This document shows, in pieces, positions 7,898-16,417 of a stretch of 64,000 nucleotides of DNA. The DNA comes from Methanohalophilus portucalensis (GTDB taxonomy: Archaea; Halobacteriota; Methanosarcinia; Methanosarcinales; Methanosarcinaceae): contig NZ_CP017881.1 of the NCBI RefSeq assembly GCF_002761295.1, positions 1,859,750 through 1,923,749 of the forward strand, read 5' to 3'. Numbering within the stretch: the first letter of the stretch is position 1; each line of letters begins with the position of its first letter. Made by a program: the position numbers and the translations under genes. The notes beneath the pieces are model-generated. The model was not told where the DNA came from, searched no databases, and worked only from the letters and a program-made list of their open reading frames with translations.

Positions 7898-9247
7898 ATG
7901 CCCCATGAACGCAACACAATGCTGGCACAGGAGAATATTGGCAGCCTGATAGTAAAACTGGCAGCTCCGGCTATAGTTGGTCTTGTAGTGCAGGCCTTAT
8001 ATAATCTGGTTGACACAATTTTCATCGGCCGCGGGCTTGGCGAGGATAGTGTACTGGGAATTGCCGGGATTTCAGTGGCGTTCCCGGTACAAATGCTGAT
8101 GCTGGCAATTGCACTTGGCGTGGGAGTTGGGGGCGCATCAATTATCTCCAGATCCCTGGGCGGTGGAAAGCAGCAGATTGCAGAAAAGACTGTGGGCAAC
8201 ATGGCCACCATGGTAACAGTTGCAAGCCTGCTGTTCACAGTTGCAGGTTTGGCCTTTATGGAAGAGTTGCTCGCCCTCTTTGGTGCCTCTGCTGAAGTGA
8301 TGCCCTATGCTGCAGACTATACATATTACATCCTGCTTGGAACGGTCTTTTTCACCTTTTCGGCTGCCATGAACAACTCAATCCGCGCCGAAGGAAACAC
8401 TTCATTTGCAATGCTTATTATGGTCATATCCAGTGTTGCCAACATTGTGCTGGACCCTCTTTTTATCTTTGAATTTGGAATGGGAATAAAAGGTGCTGCT
8501 ATTGCAACGGTGATCTCGCAGATAATAGGCACCATAATGGTATTCTACTATTACGCCTCCGGAAAAGCCACAGTTCCATTCAGTTTAACCTCCCTGCGCC
8601 CTGATATGTCAATAGTAAACGAGTCAACATACATCGGCATGTCAGAATTCCTTTTTAACGTGGTGGAAAGCGGCCTTTTCCTCATTTTTAACCAGAGTTT
8701 ACTCTACTATGGCAGCGATGTTGCAATTGCTGTATTTGGCATTATAATCAAGGTATTCATGCTAACCCTGATGCCGGTTATAGGTATCAAACAGGGTATA
8801 CAACCAATCTTTGGTTTCAACTACGGGGCAAACCAGATGCAGCGCGTGAGGAGAACGATATCCCTTTCTACCTACCTGGCCACAGGACTCAGTCTGATTT
8901 TTGCAATAGTCGTTTTTATTATACCCGAGCAAATTATAGGTGTTTTCAGCAATGACCCTGTGCTTATAGAGATGGGCGTGCCCGCAATCAAGATATGTTA
9001 CATTATGATGCCCTTTATCGGAGCACAAATCGTAGCAACAGCCCTTCTACAATCACTGGGCAAATCCAAGGAATCCCTGCTTGTAACTCTGTCACGGCAG
9101 TTAATCTTCCTTCCGCCCCTATTGATCATACTACCAATGTATTTCGGCCTGACCGGCATATGGCTATCCCTGCCAGTTTCAGATTTTCTTGCATTCGTAG
9201 TGGCTGTAATCTTCCTGCAAAGGGAATCAAAAAAATTGGAAGTTTGA
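7898..9247 (+). CDS. MATE-family multidrug / toxin exporter
   Basis: 449 residues with 12 predicted membrane helices in two homologous halves, each beginning with a P-rich first helix (KLAAPAIVGLVVQALYN in the N half, GMSEFLFNVVESGLF in the C half). IFIGRGLGEDSVLGIAGISVAFP and GGASIISRSLGGG are typical MATE signatures. These are sodium- or proton-driven antiporters that export cationic compounds through the cytoplasmic membrane. The start is preceded by GAAAGGT. Its substrate cannot be told. Mrp antiporters elsewhere in the window could supply the sodium gradient. Confidence 0.9.
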   Translation: MPHERNTMLAQENIGSLIVKLAAPAIVGLVVQALYNLVDTIFIGRGLGEDSVLGIAGISVAFPVQMLMLAIALGVGVGGASIISRSLGGGKQQIAEKTVGNMATMVTVASLLFTVAGLAFMEELLALFGASAEVMPYAADYTYYILLGTVFFTFSAAMNNSIRAEGNTSFAMLIMVISSVANIVLDPLFIFEFGMGIKGAAIATVISQIIGTIMVFYYYASGKATVPFSLTSLRPDMSIVNESTYIGMSEFLFNVVESGLFLIFNQSLLYYGSDVAIAVFGIIIKVFMLTLMPVIGIKQGIQPIFGFNYGANQMQRVRRTISLSTYLATGLSLIFAIVVFIIPEQIIGVFSNDPVLIEMGVPAIKICYIMMPFIGAQIVATALLQSLGKSKESLLVTLSRQLIFLPPLLIILPMYFGLTGIWLSLPVSDFLAFVVAVIFLQRESKKLEV

Positions 9248-9366
9248 CCTCTTGTTGCAGAATCCATATTTATTGAAACGACAAGTATATATTATCAATA
9301 GAAATCACGAATTGATTATGGTTTTATAGGGAAAGATGCAATTAAAGAACGATCAAAAGTGGTTTA

Positions 9367-9966
9367 ATGTCCCTTATAAAAACGATACATGGCAATGGAT
9401 TAGCGATAAAAGAATTTAAAAAATCCAGATTCATAGGTAACGCATTTCCGGTTGCAAACGAAACTGAAGCAAAGCGTTTTGTAGAAGACATCCGACAAAG
9501 ATATCCTGATGCCAACCATAATGTGTTTGCATACCGCATCACAGGTGACGGAAACCTGGTTATGAAATATGATGATGATGGAGAACCCACAGGAAGCTCT
9601 GGCAAACCTGTTTTCAAAGTCCTTGAAATGAAGGAGCTTAATAATGTTGTGGTGATAATTACCCGATATTTTGGCGGAATCAAACTTGGCTTTGGCGGAT
9701 TGTCCCGTGCTTACAAAAAAACCGCTATTGAAGCTATAGACGATGCTGGTATTGTTGAGCAGAGACCCACAAAGGAAATGAAAATCATAGTTGACTATGG
9801 GAATATTCAGTTTGTAAAACATTTGCTTGAAAATTGTGCCACAATCCTGGATGAACACTATTCTGATATAGTGGAAATAGTAGTTGCTGTTGCAGAAGAC
9901 AAAATTGATGAATTGGAAAAACTGATTAATGAGAAAATTCCCAACACTAAGATAACCCGACTTTAA
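9367..9966 (+). CDS. YigZ / IMPACT family protein (UPF0029)
   Basis: 199 residues with the N-terminal UPF0029 domain: KKSRFIGNAFPV, then DANHNVFAYRI, DDGEPTGSSGKPV and ITRYFGGIKLGFGGLSRAY, and a C-terminal DUF1949-like ferredoxin-fold domain (about 135-199). The family includes eukaryotic IMPACT (inhibitor of the GCN2 kinase) and bacterial YigZ; ribosome-linked or regulatory roles are proposed but unproven in archaea. A TATA-like AAGTATATATTA at about 9284-9295 lies upstream. The start was kept at the first ATG. Confidence 0.85.
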   Translation: MSLIKTIHGNGLAIKEFKKSRFIGNAFPVANETEAKRFVEDIRQRYPDANHNVFAYRITGDGNLVMKYDDDGEPTGSSGKPVFKVLEMKELNNVVVIITRYFGGIKLGFGGLSRAYKKTAIEAIDDAGIVEQRPTKEMKIIVDYGNIQFVKHLLENCATILDEHYSDIVEIVVAVAEDKIDELEKLINEKIPNTKITRL

Positions 9967-10275
9967 AAGAAAAAAGAAAACAAATTCACCCATAAAAAGG
10001 AAATGCAATCTCTGATTTGAAGAACAATAATTACACCAACTTCCCCTATAATAGATCTACAACCAACATTTGGCAAACAATCCAGTATCCAGGATCATTT
10101 TATAATCCACTCAATATTTTTACTGCTATATGTACATGCATACGATGCTATCATCGTAGATGAATAGCAGGATGAGTAGGCAAGGGCGTATACGCCTGTT
10201 GGGATCAGACGCAGAGATGAAATATTCAAATTGCGTTTCTTATTAAATTTTATTCATGGATGCCAATTTGACGAA

Positions 10276-10287
10276 AAATATATAAAC
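10276..10287 (+). promoter_or_regulatory. TATA box of the winged-helix regulator gene
   Basis: AAATATATAAAC places transcription start near 10310, giving an approximately 85-nt leader before the ATG at 10395. Confidence 0.55.
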
Positions 10288-10324
10288 CATGTGTCATATA
10301 ATGGCTTATATAGAAGTGGTGGTA

Positions 10325-10369
10325 TCGAAGAAAAAAATATTCCAATTACCTTTGGGTATAATTCTTCGA
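10325..10369 (+). promoter_or_regulatory. Inverted repeat in the regulator leader
   Basis: Arms TCGAAGAA (10325-10332) and TTCTTCGA (10362-10369) are perfect reverse complements with a 29-nt loop, inside the predicted 5' UTR of the adjacent DNA-binding protein. They could be an autoregulatory operator or an RNA hairpin. Confidence 0.45.
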
Positions 10370-10394
10370 CAAACGATATGAAAGGAAGGATTAG

Positions 10395-10763
10395 ATGTAC
10401 ATGACAAGAATAAACGAGTCAGATGAAGAGATGATAGAAGCATTTAGAGGCCTTGGAGTTTCACGAAACCTGGCAACTACTATTGCTTACTTAAAAAATG
10501 TTGACGAAGCTTCATCTCTGGATATTGAGATGAATACAGGATTGCGACAACCTGAAGTAAGTGTTGCAATGCGCTCCATGAGAAAGAATAACTGGATCGA
10601 GGAAAGCAGCAAAAAACTAAATGGCAAAGGAAGGCCTACAAAGATTTACAGTCTTGCAGCTCCTCTCAACAAGATCGTCAGACATTTTGAAGATAAAGTG
10701 AAAGAAGAGAACGATGCAAGGCTCACCCTCGTCAAGAGGCTGAGATCGCTTTCCAAAGACTGA
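10395..10763 (+). CDS. Archaeal winged-helix transcriptional regulator (COG4738-like)
   Basis: 122 residues, with a helix-turn-helix between about 28 and 75 (ATTIAYLKNVDEASSLDIEMNTGLRQPEVSVAM), a wing ending TKIYSLA, and a C-terminal helix (HFEDKVKEENDARLTLVKRL) suited to dimerisation. It belongs to the predicted archaeal regulators of the ArsR/TrmB-like superfamily. AGGATTAG immediately precedes the start. Strong initiation signals, a structured leader and a strong terminator indicate an independently transcribed, probably well-expressed gene. The regulon is unknown. Confidence 0.75.
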   Translation: MYMTRINESDEEMIEAFRGLGVSRNLATTIAYLKNVDEASSLDIEMNTGLRQPEVSVAMRSMRKNNWIEESSKKLNGKGRPTKIYSLAAPLNKIVRHFEDKVKEENDARLTLVKRLRSLSKD

Positions 10764-10785
10764 TTTTTTATATTTAATAGAGAGA

Positions 10786-10823
10786 CAACCGGCCCATAAA
10801 TGGCCGGTTGGGTCTTTTTTTAA
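10786..10823 (+). terminator. Hairpin plus T-tract terminator
   Basis: Arms CAACCGGCC (10786-10794) and GGCCGGTTG (10802-10810) pair perfectly over 9 bp around a 7-nt loop, followed by GGTCTTTTTTT. It lies 23 bp after the regulator stop codon. This looks like a bacterial intrinsic terminator, unusual in being so clear in an archaeon. Confidence 0.8.
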
Positions 10824-10932
10824 TCAATAATGTTTCTTGATATCTGTCAAGAATATTCAACTACTTTTCGCAGGCCATCCTGAGATGCAGAAAACAGACT
10901 GCAAAAGGGATAACCTCACACCATCAAAGTTT

Positions 10933-11058
10933 TTATTCCGGAACTTCATCACCTTCCGATTTAAGGTCATCCAGATTTTCCTGAATGAGTTTTTCCTCAA
11001 GGTTTTCATTTTTTTTCGCACCCTTTCTTTCTGTATCCCTTTTGTTGAACTTAGACAT
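10933..11058 (-). CDS. Small highly charged protein, 41 residues
   Basis: An ATG at 11058 preceded at 6 bp by GGTGA opens a 41-codon frame: MSKFNKRDTERKGAKKNENL at the N-terminus, then EEKLIQENLDDLKSEGDEVPE, ending TAA. The Lys/Arg-rich first half and Glu/Asp-rich second half suggest a helical, possibly nucleic-acid- or protein-binding microprotein. It has no Cys and no membrane segment. The overlapping longer frame at 10857-11111 has no such ribosome site. It sits alone between a terminator and a divergent HAD gene. Function unknown. Confidence 0.55.
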   Translation of the reverse strand: MSKFNKRDTERKGAKKNENLEEKLIQENLDDLKSEGDEVPE

Positions 11059-11144
11059 GCGAATTCACCATAATAACATGGGACCTGTATCGTTATAATC
11101 TTTTCGAACAACCTTTTAATAAGCTAGAATAGTACTCAACCGTG

Positions 11145-11813
11145 ATGGATAAAACTGCAATACCTGAAAACTTAGAGGCAATCATATCAGATGTCGATGG
11201 AGTGCTGGTAGATTCGATGTCATTCCACGCACAGGCCTGGAAAACTTCCTTCAAAGAAGCAGGGATAGATATCGAAAAAGAAGAAATATACATTCTCGAA
11301 GGATCAAATCACAGAGGGATTATAGAAAAAATATTTGAAAAGCAAGGGATGGTGCCTACTGAAGAGAATATTGAGCAGATACATGAAAGAAAAAAAGAAC
11401 TTTTTTTCAAGAATCAGAAAGCATATGTATTTGATGGAATGGATGAAACTTTCAAATCCCTGCAAACAAAGTTCAAACTTGCAGTAGTCTCAGGATCCGA
11501 CCGCACTATTGTTGAAACGCTGATGGGAAAATTCTACCCAAAAATATTCAATACAATTATTGCAGGAACAGATGTAAAGAAGGGCAAACCCGATCCTGAG
11601 CCTTATTTGACTGCTGTGGAAAGGCTTGCAGTACAAAAAGATAAATGCATTGTCCTGGAAAATGCACCCTTAGGAGTTGAATCCGCAAAGAATGCAGGAT
11701 TGTTTTGCATTGCAGTTCCAACCTATGTCAGCGCTGATCTTCTCAACAAGGCAGATATTGTTGTAAGAGACCACAGGGAACTTGTAGAGTACCTCTGCAG
11801 CCTCCTTGATTAA
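11145..11813 (+). CDS. HAD-family phosphatase (beta-phosphoglucomutase-like)
   Basis: 222 residues with all HAD motifs: DVDGVLVDS (motif I, both Asp present), VVSGSD (motif II), the motif III lysine in KKGKPDPEPYL and VLENAPLGV (motif IV). The four-helix cap after motif I is the C1 type of phosphoglycolate phosphatase/beta-phosphoglucomutase relatives. The substrate is a small phosphorylated metabolite that cannot be named. The start is ATG at 11145; the overlapping GTG at 11142 adds one codon. Confidence 0.8.
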   Translation: MDKTAIPENLEAIISDVDGVLVDSMSFHAQAWKTSFKEAGIDIEKEEIYILEGSNHRGIIEKIFEKQGMVPTEENIEQIHERKKELFFKNQKAYVFDGMDETFKSLQTKFKLAVVSGSDRTIVETLMGKFYPKIFNTIIAGTDVKKGKPDPEPYLTAVERLAVQKDKCIVLENAPLGVESAKNAGLFCIAVPTYVSADLLNKADIVVRDHRELVEYLCSLLD

Positions 11814-11817
11814 AGCT

Positions 11818-13731
11818 TTATACCAATCTTATAGTTTCCAGGTTGGTAAGAGCCCTTGTTTCAATTTTCTTTCTTTTATGGATAGAACTTGCAAGATCTA
11901 TGCACGAGCGTTCATCACCGTGCTCGGTGAAAACACGTTCTGGTTGTGGTTTCATGCGTTTGAAATACTCCATGAGTTGCCTGCGGTCAGAATGTCCGGA
12001 GAAACCATCCACAATTTCAACATCCATGTTCATTCGCACGGTTTCTGAACCCTTGCCTCCGGAAGACAGGGGAATTTCCTTCCAGCCTTTCTGAATGCGA
12101 CGACCCATAGTTCCATCAGCCTGATAACCAACAAACACTAAAGTATTCCTTTCATTCGGTGCAAAGGCTTTGAAATATTCCATTATCGGCCCACCGCTCA
12201 TCATACCGGAAGTCGACAGGATCACACATGGATGTGGATTTTCAATGATATTCCTCCTTAGCTCATTGGAATCCACGGGTTTGAAACATTCAGATAAGAA
12301 TGGATTCTGTCCTTTCTGGAAAATAAGGCGCCTCAGGTCATTATTTAGATATTCCGGATAGGTAGCGTGGATGGCAGTTGCCTCCCATATCATACCATCG
12401 AGATAAACCGGGACCTCATCGATAATTCCTTTTCTGATAGCTTCTTCTATGACAATCATAACTTCCTGACTTCTTCCCACAGCAAATGCAGGAATAAGCA
12501 CAACACCCTGTCGATCTATAGTTTCCTTGATAATTCTTTGTAGGTTCTTTTCAGCATCTTTCAATGCAGGCTGCATAGAATTAGAGGCTCCATAAGTTGA
12601 TTCCGTAATTACGGTCTCAACCCGGGGGAACTTGTTTACTGCAGGATTGAAAAGACGTGATGGCCCAAACTTGAAGTCCCCGGTTATTACCACATTATGC
12701 AAACCATCCCCTATATGGAAATGGGATACTGCAGATCCAATGATATGGCCTGCGTTGTGGAAAGTAAGCTTGATGTCAGGGGCAATATCAGTCACTTCTT
12801 CATATTCCAGTACGATGCTGTGCTTTAGTGCATTACGTACATCAGCAGATTCATATGGGACCCGTTTTCCATCTTTGGCGGCCACGTCGATAAAGTCCAG
12901 TTCAAGCAGGACCATCATGTCCCTGGTGGGATGAGTACAATAAATTGGTCCATCATAACCATATTTATAGAGAAGAGGCACCAGACCCTGATGATCAAGG
13001 TGTGCATGAGTAATAACTACCGCATCAATCTGGTTTAATGGCTGTACTTCAGGAATGTAAAGATAAGGAGTCATATCATCGTCAGAACCTACATTGACAC
13101 CACAATCGATCATGATCTTGGATTCCGGAGTGGAGAGCAGGAAACAACTTCTGCCTACTTCACGACAGCCACCAAGGGACGTAAGACGTACCCACTGATC
13201 CTTGGAAGTACATTCCCTGTGAATTTTCCTCCCGATTGTTTTAAGGATATCTTTTCTATCGGAATGGTTCTTTTTCATGAATTCCCGTATATTTTTCACA
13301 GTACGGGATTTTATCGGCGGAGTCCTGACAACTTTCGGGGTCCAGCCTACCTTCTTGGTTATTTCCCGAAGGGTTTCCCCATGCTTGCCTATTACAAGGC
13401 CGGGTTTTTCCGCCTCAATTATCACTTCCCCGACATCCGGAGCAAAATCATAATTTGTAACTCCTGAATCTTCGGGAACGGTTTGATTAATAAGTTCGAT
13501 AGATTCTTCTGGTGCCAAAAGTACCTTTGGATCAGGCCGAACAACTATTCTGGTCCTTAAATTTTTGGCCAGGGTCCGTACGATGTTTCCATTATCTGCA
13601 AATTTTCGGGGTTCTTCTGTATATACCACAAGCTGAGGACCCTCAAATTCTACATTTGAAATTGTAGTGCCAGCCGGAAGATTCTTCTCGATTTTTTTCT
13701 TTAATCCTTCTAGGATATCTTCTATGACCAT
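11818..13731 (-). CDS. fttA: FttA / aCPSF1: KH-domain beta-CASP ribonuclease and transcription terminator
   Basis: 637 residues. The N-terminal 170 residues hold two KH-type RNA-binding domains (VIGKHGETLREITKKVGW is the KH loop). These are followed by a metallo-beta-lactamase domain with THAHLDHQG near 240, GHIIGSA and TGDFKFG, the beta-CASP insert, and the C-terminal GFSGHSDRRQL and TEHGDE motifs. In euryarchaea this endonuclease/5'-3' exonuclease cleaves nascent RNA at U-rich 3' ends and terminates transcription. Size and all zinc ligands match the family. It lies 78 bp downstream of the proteasome gene psmB in the same direction, a conserved pairing. Confidence 0.95.
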   Translation of the reverse strand: MVIEDILEGLKKKIEKNLPAGTTISNVEFEGPQLVVYTEEPRKFADNGNIVRTLAKNLRTRIVVRPDPKVLLAPEESIELINQTVPEDSGVTNYDFAPDVGEVIIEAEKPGLVIGKHGETLREITKKVGWTPKVVRTPPIKSRTVKNIREFMKKNHSDRKDILKTIGRKIHRECTSKDQWVRLTSLGGCREVGRSCFLLSTPESKIMIDCGVNVGSDDDMTPYLYIPEVQPLNQIDAVVITHAHLDHQGLVPLLYKYGYDGPIYCTHPTRDMMVLLELDFIDVAAKDGKRVPYESADVRNALKHSIVLEYEEVTDIAPDIKLTFHNAGHIIGSAVSHFHIGDGLHNVVITGDFKFGPSRLFNPAVNKFPRVETVITESTYGASNSMQPALKDAEKNLQRIIKETIDRQGVVLIPAFAVGRSQEVMIVIEEAIRKGIIDEVPVYLDGMIWEATAIHATYPEYLNNDLRRLIFQKGQNPFLSECFKPVDSNELRRNIIENPHPCVILSTSGMMSGGPIMEYFKAFAPNERNTLVFVGYQADGTMGRRIQKGWKEIPLSSGGKGSETVRMNMDVEIVDGFSGHSDRRQLMEYFKRMKPQPERVFTEHGDERSCIDLASSIHKRKKIETRALTNLETIRLV

Positions 13732-13809
13732 TAAAAATGCCTTCCTGTATTATAAAAAAGTAGAAAATATGGGAAAGAGTATTTTAAAAAATAAGATAAA
13801 TAAGGTAGC

Positions 13810-14442
13810 TTAGTTCAGGTTTTCAAGTATTTTGTCCACCTCTCCAGTCTCAATCCTATTATAGCTATCCGCGGTTATTTTGACAACATCGATACCATTT
13901 CCAGAAGCTGAATCTCTTTTCATGGCATTGTAAAGAGCACGGATTGCAAGTTCCATACCCTCTTCGACATTGATACCTTCATGATAGCGGTCTTCAAGAA
14001 CACCATAAGCCATCGGTGACCCAGAGCCCGTAGCAACGGCCTTTGTCTCCTCAATATTTCCACCCATCGCATCGAGTGAAAATATGGCAGGTCCATTCTT
14101 ATCTACGCCACCTATCAGGAGCTGGACCATTAGAGGGAAATAGCGTTGCCCACCAAGGATGTTGGAGAGTAAAGTTGTGAGGCCTTTGATGGTTATTGAT
14201 TCCTGTCTCCTCATTTTATAGAGTTTGGATTCCACACTAATCATCCGCACAAGTTGCTGGGCATCACCTACCGAGCCAGCAGTGGTCATCCCGACCAGGT
14301 CATCGATCTGGTAAATCTTCTTTGCGGTTTTGCTGGCTATGAAGTTGCCCATAGTTGCCCTTTTTTCAGTGGCAAGAACAACTCCATCACTGCAAACTAT
14401 GCCTACAGTGGTCGTGCCTTTTAAATGCTTGTCATTATCCAT
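13810..14442 (-). CDS. psmB: Proteasome beta subunit (20S core, catalytic)
   Basis: 210 residues. A 9-residue propeptide (MDNDKHLKG) precedes Thr10, which after self-processing is the N-terminal nucleophile ([21 protein letters not shown]). The Lys in TEKRA, SVGDAQ, and the GSGSPMAYG and YHEG blocks are all present. It forms the inner rings of the archaeal 20S proteasome. It is followed by fttA. A TATA-like element (CTTATATAT, minus strand, about 14526-14534) lies upstream. Confidence 0.96.
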   Translation of the reverse strand: MDNDKHLKGTTTVGIVCSDGVVLATEKRATMGNFIASKTAKKIYQIDDLVGMTTAGSVGDAQQLVRMISVESKLYKMRRQESITIKGLTTLLSNILGGQRYFPLMVQLLIGGVDKNGPAIFSLDAMGGNIEETKAVATGSGSPMAYGVLEDRYHEGINVEEGMELAIRALYNAMKRDSASGNGIDVVKITADSYNRIETGEVDKILENLN

Positions 14443-14841
14443 CAGTATACCTCAGCAAAAAACGAGAAATCAATTTGTAAAAACACACCTATGGTATAGG
14501 GTAATAGTAGATGATTGGCAATTTAGATATATAAGGGTTTCTGTTGAAAAGATATTGCACTAATAATTTAGTCCATCAAAACCATATGAAGCAATCGTAA
14601 TTGGCCAACAGCAAATAATCCCTAAAACACAGACATTGATTCCATGTGATAAAAATACATATACAAAATACCAATATATATTATATATTGACAAAATATA
14701 TAATTTACTAACCGTATTAATACACATTGATCCGCCCCTGATCAACAACGGATACATCATAAATAAACCAAGCAACATATCGAAACAGCTACTCCTGTAA
14801 AATTAGCAAAACTATTTTTATGAAAATCAAAGGAAAATATC
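14443..14841. other. 399-bp divergent intergenic region
   Basis: Very A+T-rich spacer between psmB and the phoU-like gene, carrying promoters for both. A hydrophobic 72-codon frame on the minus strand (14560-14778) has no ribosome site and biased composition, and is not called. Confidence 0.6.
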
Positions 14842-15885
14842 ATGTCTGAAAGAAGAAAAGTACAACTCACAGGAGGGTCCACCTTTATAGTATCCCTCCC
14901 CATAAACTGGGTGAGAGGGGCCGGTCTTGAAGCTGGAGATAGCGTAATCCTTGCACCACAGAATAAAAGTTCACTCTTGATATCCTCTGATACACTCAAC
15001 AAAAATCAAAGATACGAAACCAAAATTGAAATTAATCGCCTGATCCCCAAAAAAGGAAAAATGTATAATCAGCCTCCTGTAGCCGAGTCGGAAGACATCT
15101 TCAGGATACTTATTTCGCATTATCTTGCTGGCTATGATATAATTAAAATGGAGTCAAAAGAGGGATTCAGTGCAGCCGATCGTAAATTCATAAAAGATGC
15201 ATCCCGCAAAAGGCTTGTAGGTCTTGAAGTGGTGGAGGAAAGCCACCATGAACTTGTGCTGCAAAGCCTGCTCAATTACAGGGACCTTTCCCTCCACAGG
15301 GCTATGCAAAATATGTCCGGCTTATTAACATCAATGTTAAGCGACATGATGGAAGCAATTGAGAAAAATGACAAAGAAGTCGCCCAGGATATAATCCTCA
15401 GGGACAATGAGATAGACAGGTTTTACCTTTTGACTGTAAGACAGTTGAAAGCAGCCATTGAAGACCGCAACCTTTCAGAAAAGATTGGTATAGAAAGGCC
15501 CAGGGAGTGTCTGGGCTATCGGCTTGTTACTAAAAGCATGGAAAGGATCGGAGATCATGTGGTCAGGATTGCAAAGAACATGATTGAAATGGAAAATGAA
15601 GTGGAACCTGATGACCCCATATTCAAGATGGCAGAAGATGTCCAGACTATCTTCAGGCAGTCCATGGCCCTGCTTTCAAATCTCGATCCCATGGAAGCAA
15701 ATATGGTCATAAAGAATGCAAAGAAAATTTCCCTGGAAGGTACTGCATTATACAAGAATAAGCAGGCAAACACCAACTCACACCAATTTGGCTTCATTGT
15801 GGAAAGCCTGCAAAGGATTGCTGAATACAGTGGCGATATCGCAGAAATATCCATTAATATGAGTACAAAGGACTTGAACACATAA
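14842..15885 (+). CDS. AbrB-PhoU phosphate-signalling regulator
   Basis: 347 residues. Residues 1-50 are a SpoVT/AbrB DNA-binding domain (RKVQLTGGSTFIVSLPINWVR, then LEAGDSVIL). Residues about 120-340 contain two PhoU-type three-helix repeats with the metal-binding E/D signatures (RDNEIDRF, RIGDHVVRIAKN, IAEYSGDIAE). Archaeal fusions of this type are predicted phosphate-responsive repressors. AAGGA lies just before the ATG. It heads a polyphosphate gene group (CHAD protein, ppk1, ppx, PPK2), which suggests it senses phosphate status for them; that link is inference. Confidence 0.85.
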   Translation: MSERRKVQLTGGSTFIVSLPINWVRGAGLEAGDSVILAPQNKSSLLISSDTLNKNQRYETKIEINRLIPKKGKMYNQPPVAESEDIFRILISHYLAGYDIIKMESKEGFSAADRKFIKDASRKRLVGLEVVEESHHELVLQSLLNYRDLSLHRAMQNMSGLLTSMLSDMMEAIEKNDKEVAQDIILRDNEIDRFYLLTVRQLKAAIEDRNLSEKIGIERPRECLGYRLVTKSMERIGDHVVRIAKNMIEMENEVEPDDPIFKMAEDVQTIFRQSMALLSNLDPMEANMVIKNAKKISLEGTALYKNKQANTNSHQFGFIVESLQRIAEYSGDIAEISINMSTKDLNT

Positions 15886-15900
15886 TTTACTTTTTTAGGA

Positions 15901-16275
15901 TCAGACTATCAAACTTGTTTGGGTCAGCATAACCATCAAATTATTCACTACAAGTACAATACCCAAAAAAGCAATAGCAAATTTGGACGTATTCCACAGA
16001 AATGAACTCCAGGACAGGCCGGATTGCCTGATGAGTTTGTAGTTCAAATAAACCACCCCAATAAAGAGAAGTTTCAAAAACAAAAAGGCTCCCAGGCCAA
16101 ATTCCGCCAGTACGACTGCTATAAATCCGTTTTGCTCGACCCCGAAATTCAGAGCCCCAATGGTAGTAAGGAAATCCCCGAAGACATAGAATAGGATAAT
16201 GTATTTGATGTCAGAAAGGAAAACAAACAAATCCTTTCCTGAATACTCAAAGGTGGATGAGTCGAGGAAATCCAT
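15901..16275 (-). CDS. Small four-helix membrane protein (DUF5658-like)
   Basis: 124 residues with about four transmembrane helices (IKYIILFYVFGDFLTTIGAL, FIAVVLAEFGLGAFLFLKLLFIGVVY, and a last one ending LVVNNLMVML). The FGDFLTTIGALNFGVEQN segment, with a polar DxxTT in the first helix followed by E/N, resembles DUF5658-type archaeal membrane proteins. Function is unknown. It is convergent to the phoU-like gene and divergent from the CHAD gene, embedded in the polyphosphate cluster. Confidence 0.6.
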   Translation of the reverse strand: MDFLDSSTFEYSGKDLFVFLSDIKYIILFYVFGDFLTTIGALNFGVEQNGFIAVVLAEFGLGAFLFLKLLFIGVVYLNYKLIRQSGLSWSSFLWNTSKFAIAFLGIVLVVNNLMVMLTQTSLIV

Positions 16276-16417
16276 AATTAGAAAGTTGTATGTACATTGC
16301 TATTAACTTGATGTACACATATTGAGTAACAATGTTCATGAAGTCCAGACCTTCATCTAAAAATAGTTCTGTTTACGATGGGAAGTTTTTAAAATAATCA
16401 AATATACATAGGTAATC

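Larger units (their letters stand above)
9967..10394. other. 428-bp intergenic region with hairpins
   Basis: No protein gene is recognised. It contains a 6-bp-stem hairpin TACGAT/ATCGTA at 10141-10158, a perfect 12-bp palindrome GGCGTATACGCC at 10185-10196, a TATA box near 10276-10287 and an inverted repeat in the leader of the next gene at 10325-10369. The 10130-10230 part could encode a small RNA, but no known family is recognised. Confidence 0.5.

Noticed and set aside
10141-10230. C/D-box guide RNA candidate
   Set aside because: GATGA-like boxes occur, but no properly spaced C, D', C' and D set could be assembled.
14560-14778. 72-codon hydrophobic open frame on the minus strand between psmB and the phoU-like gene
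   Set aside because: No ribosome site, A+T-driven Ile/Tyr/Leu composition and overlap with divergent promoters; no family recognised.
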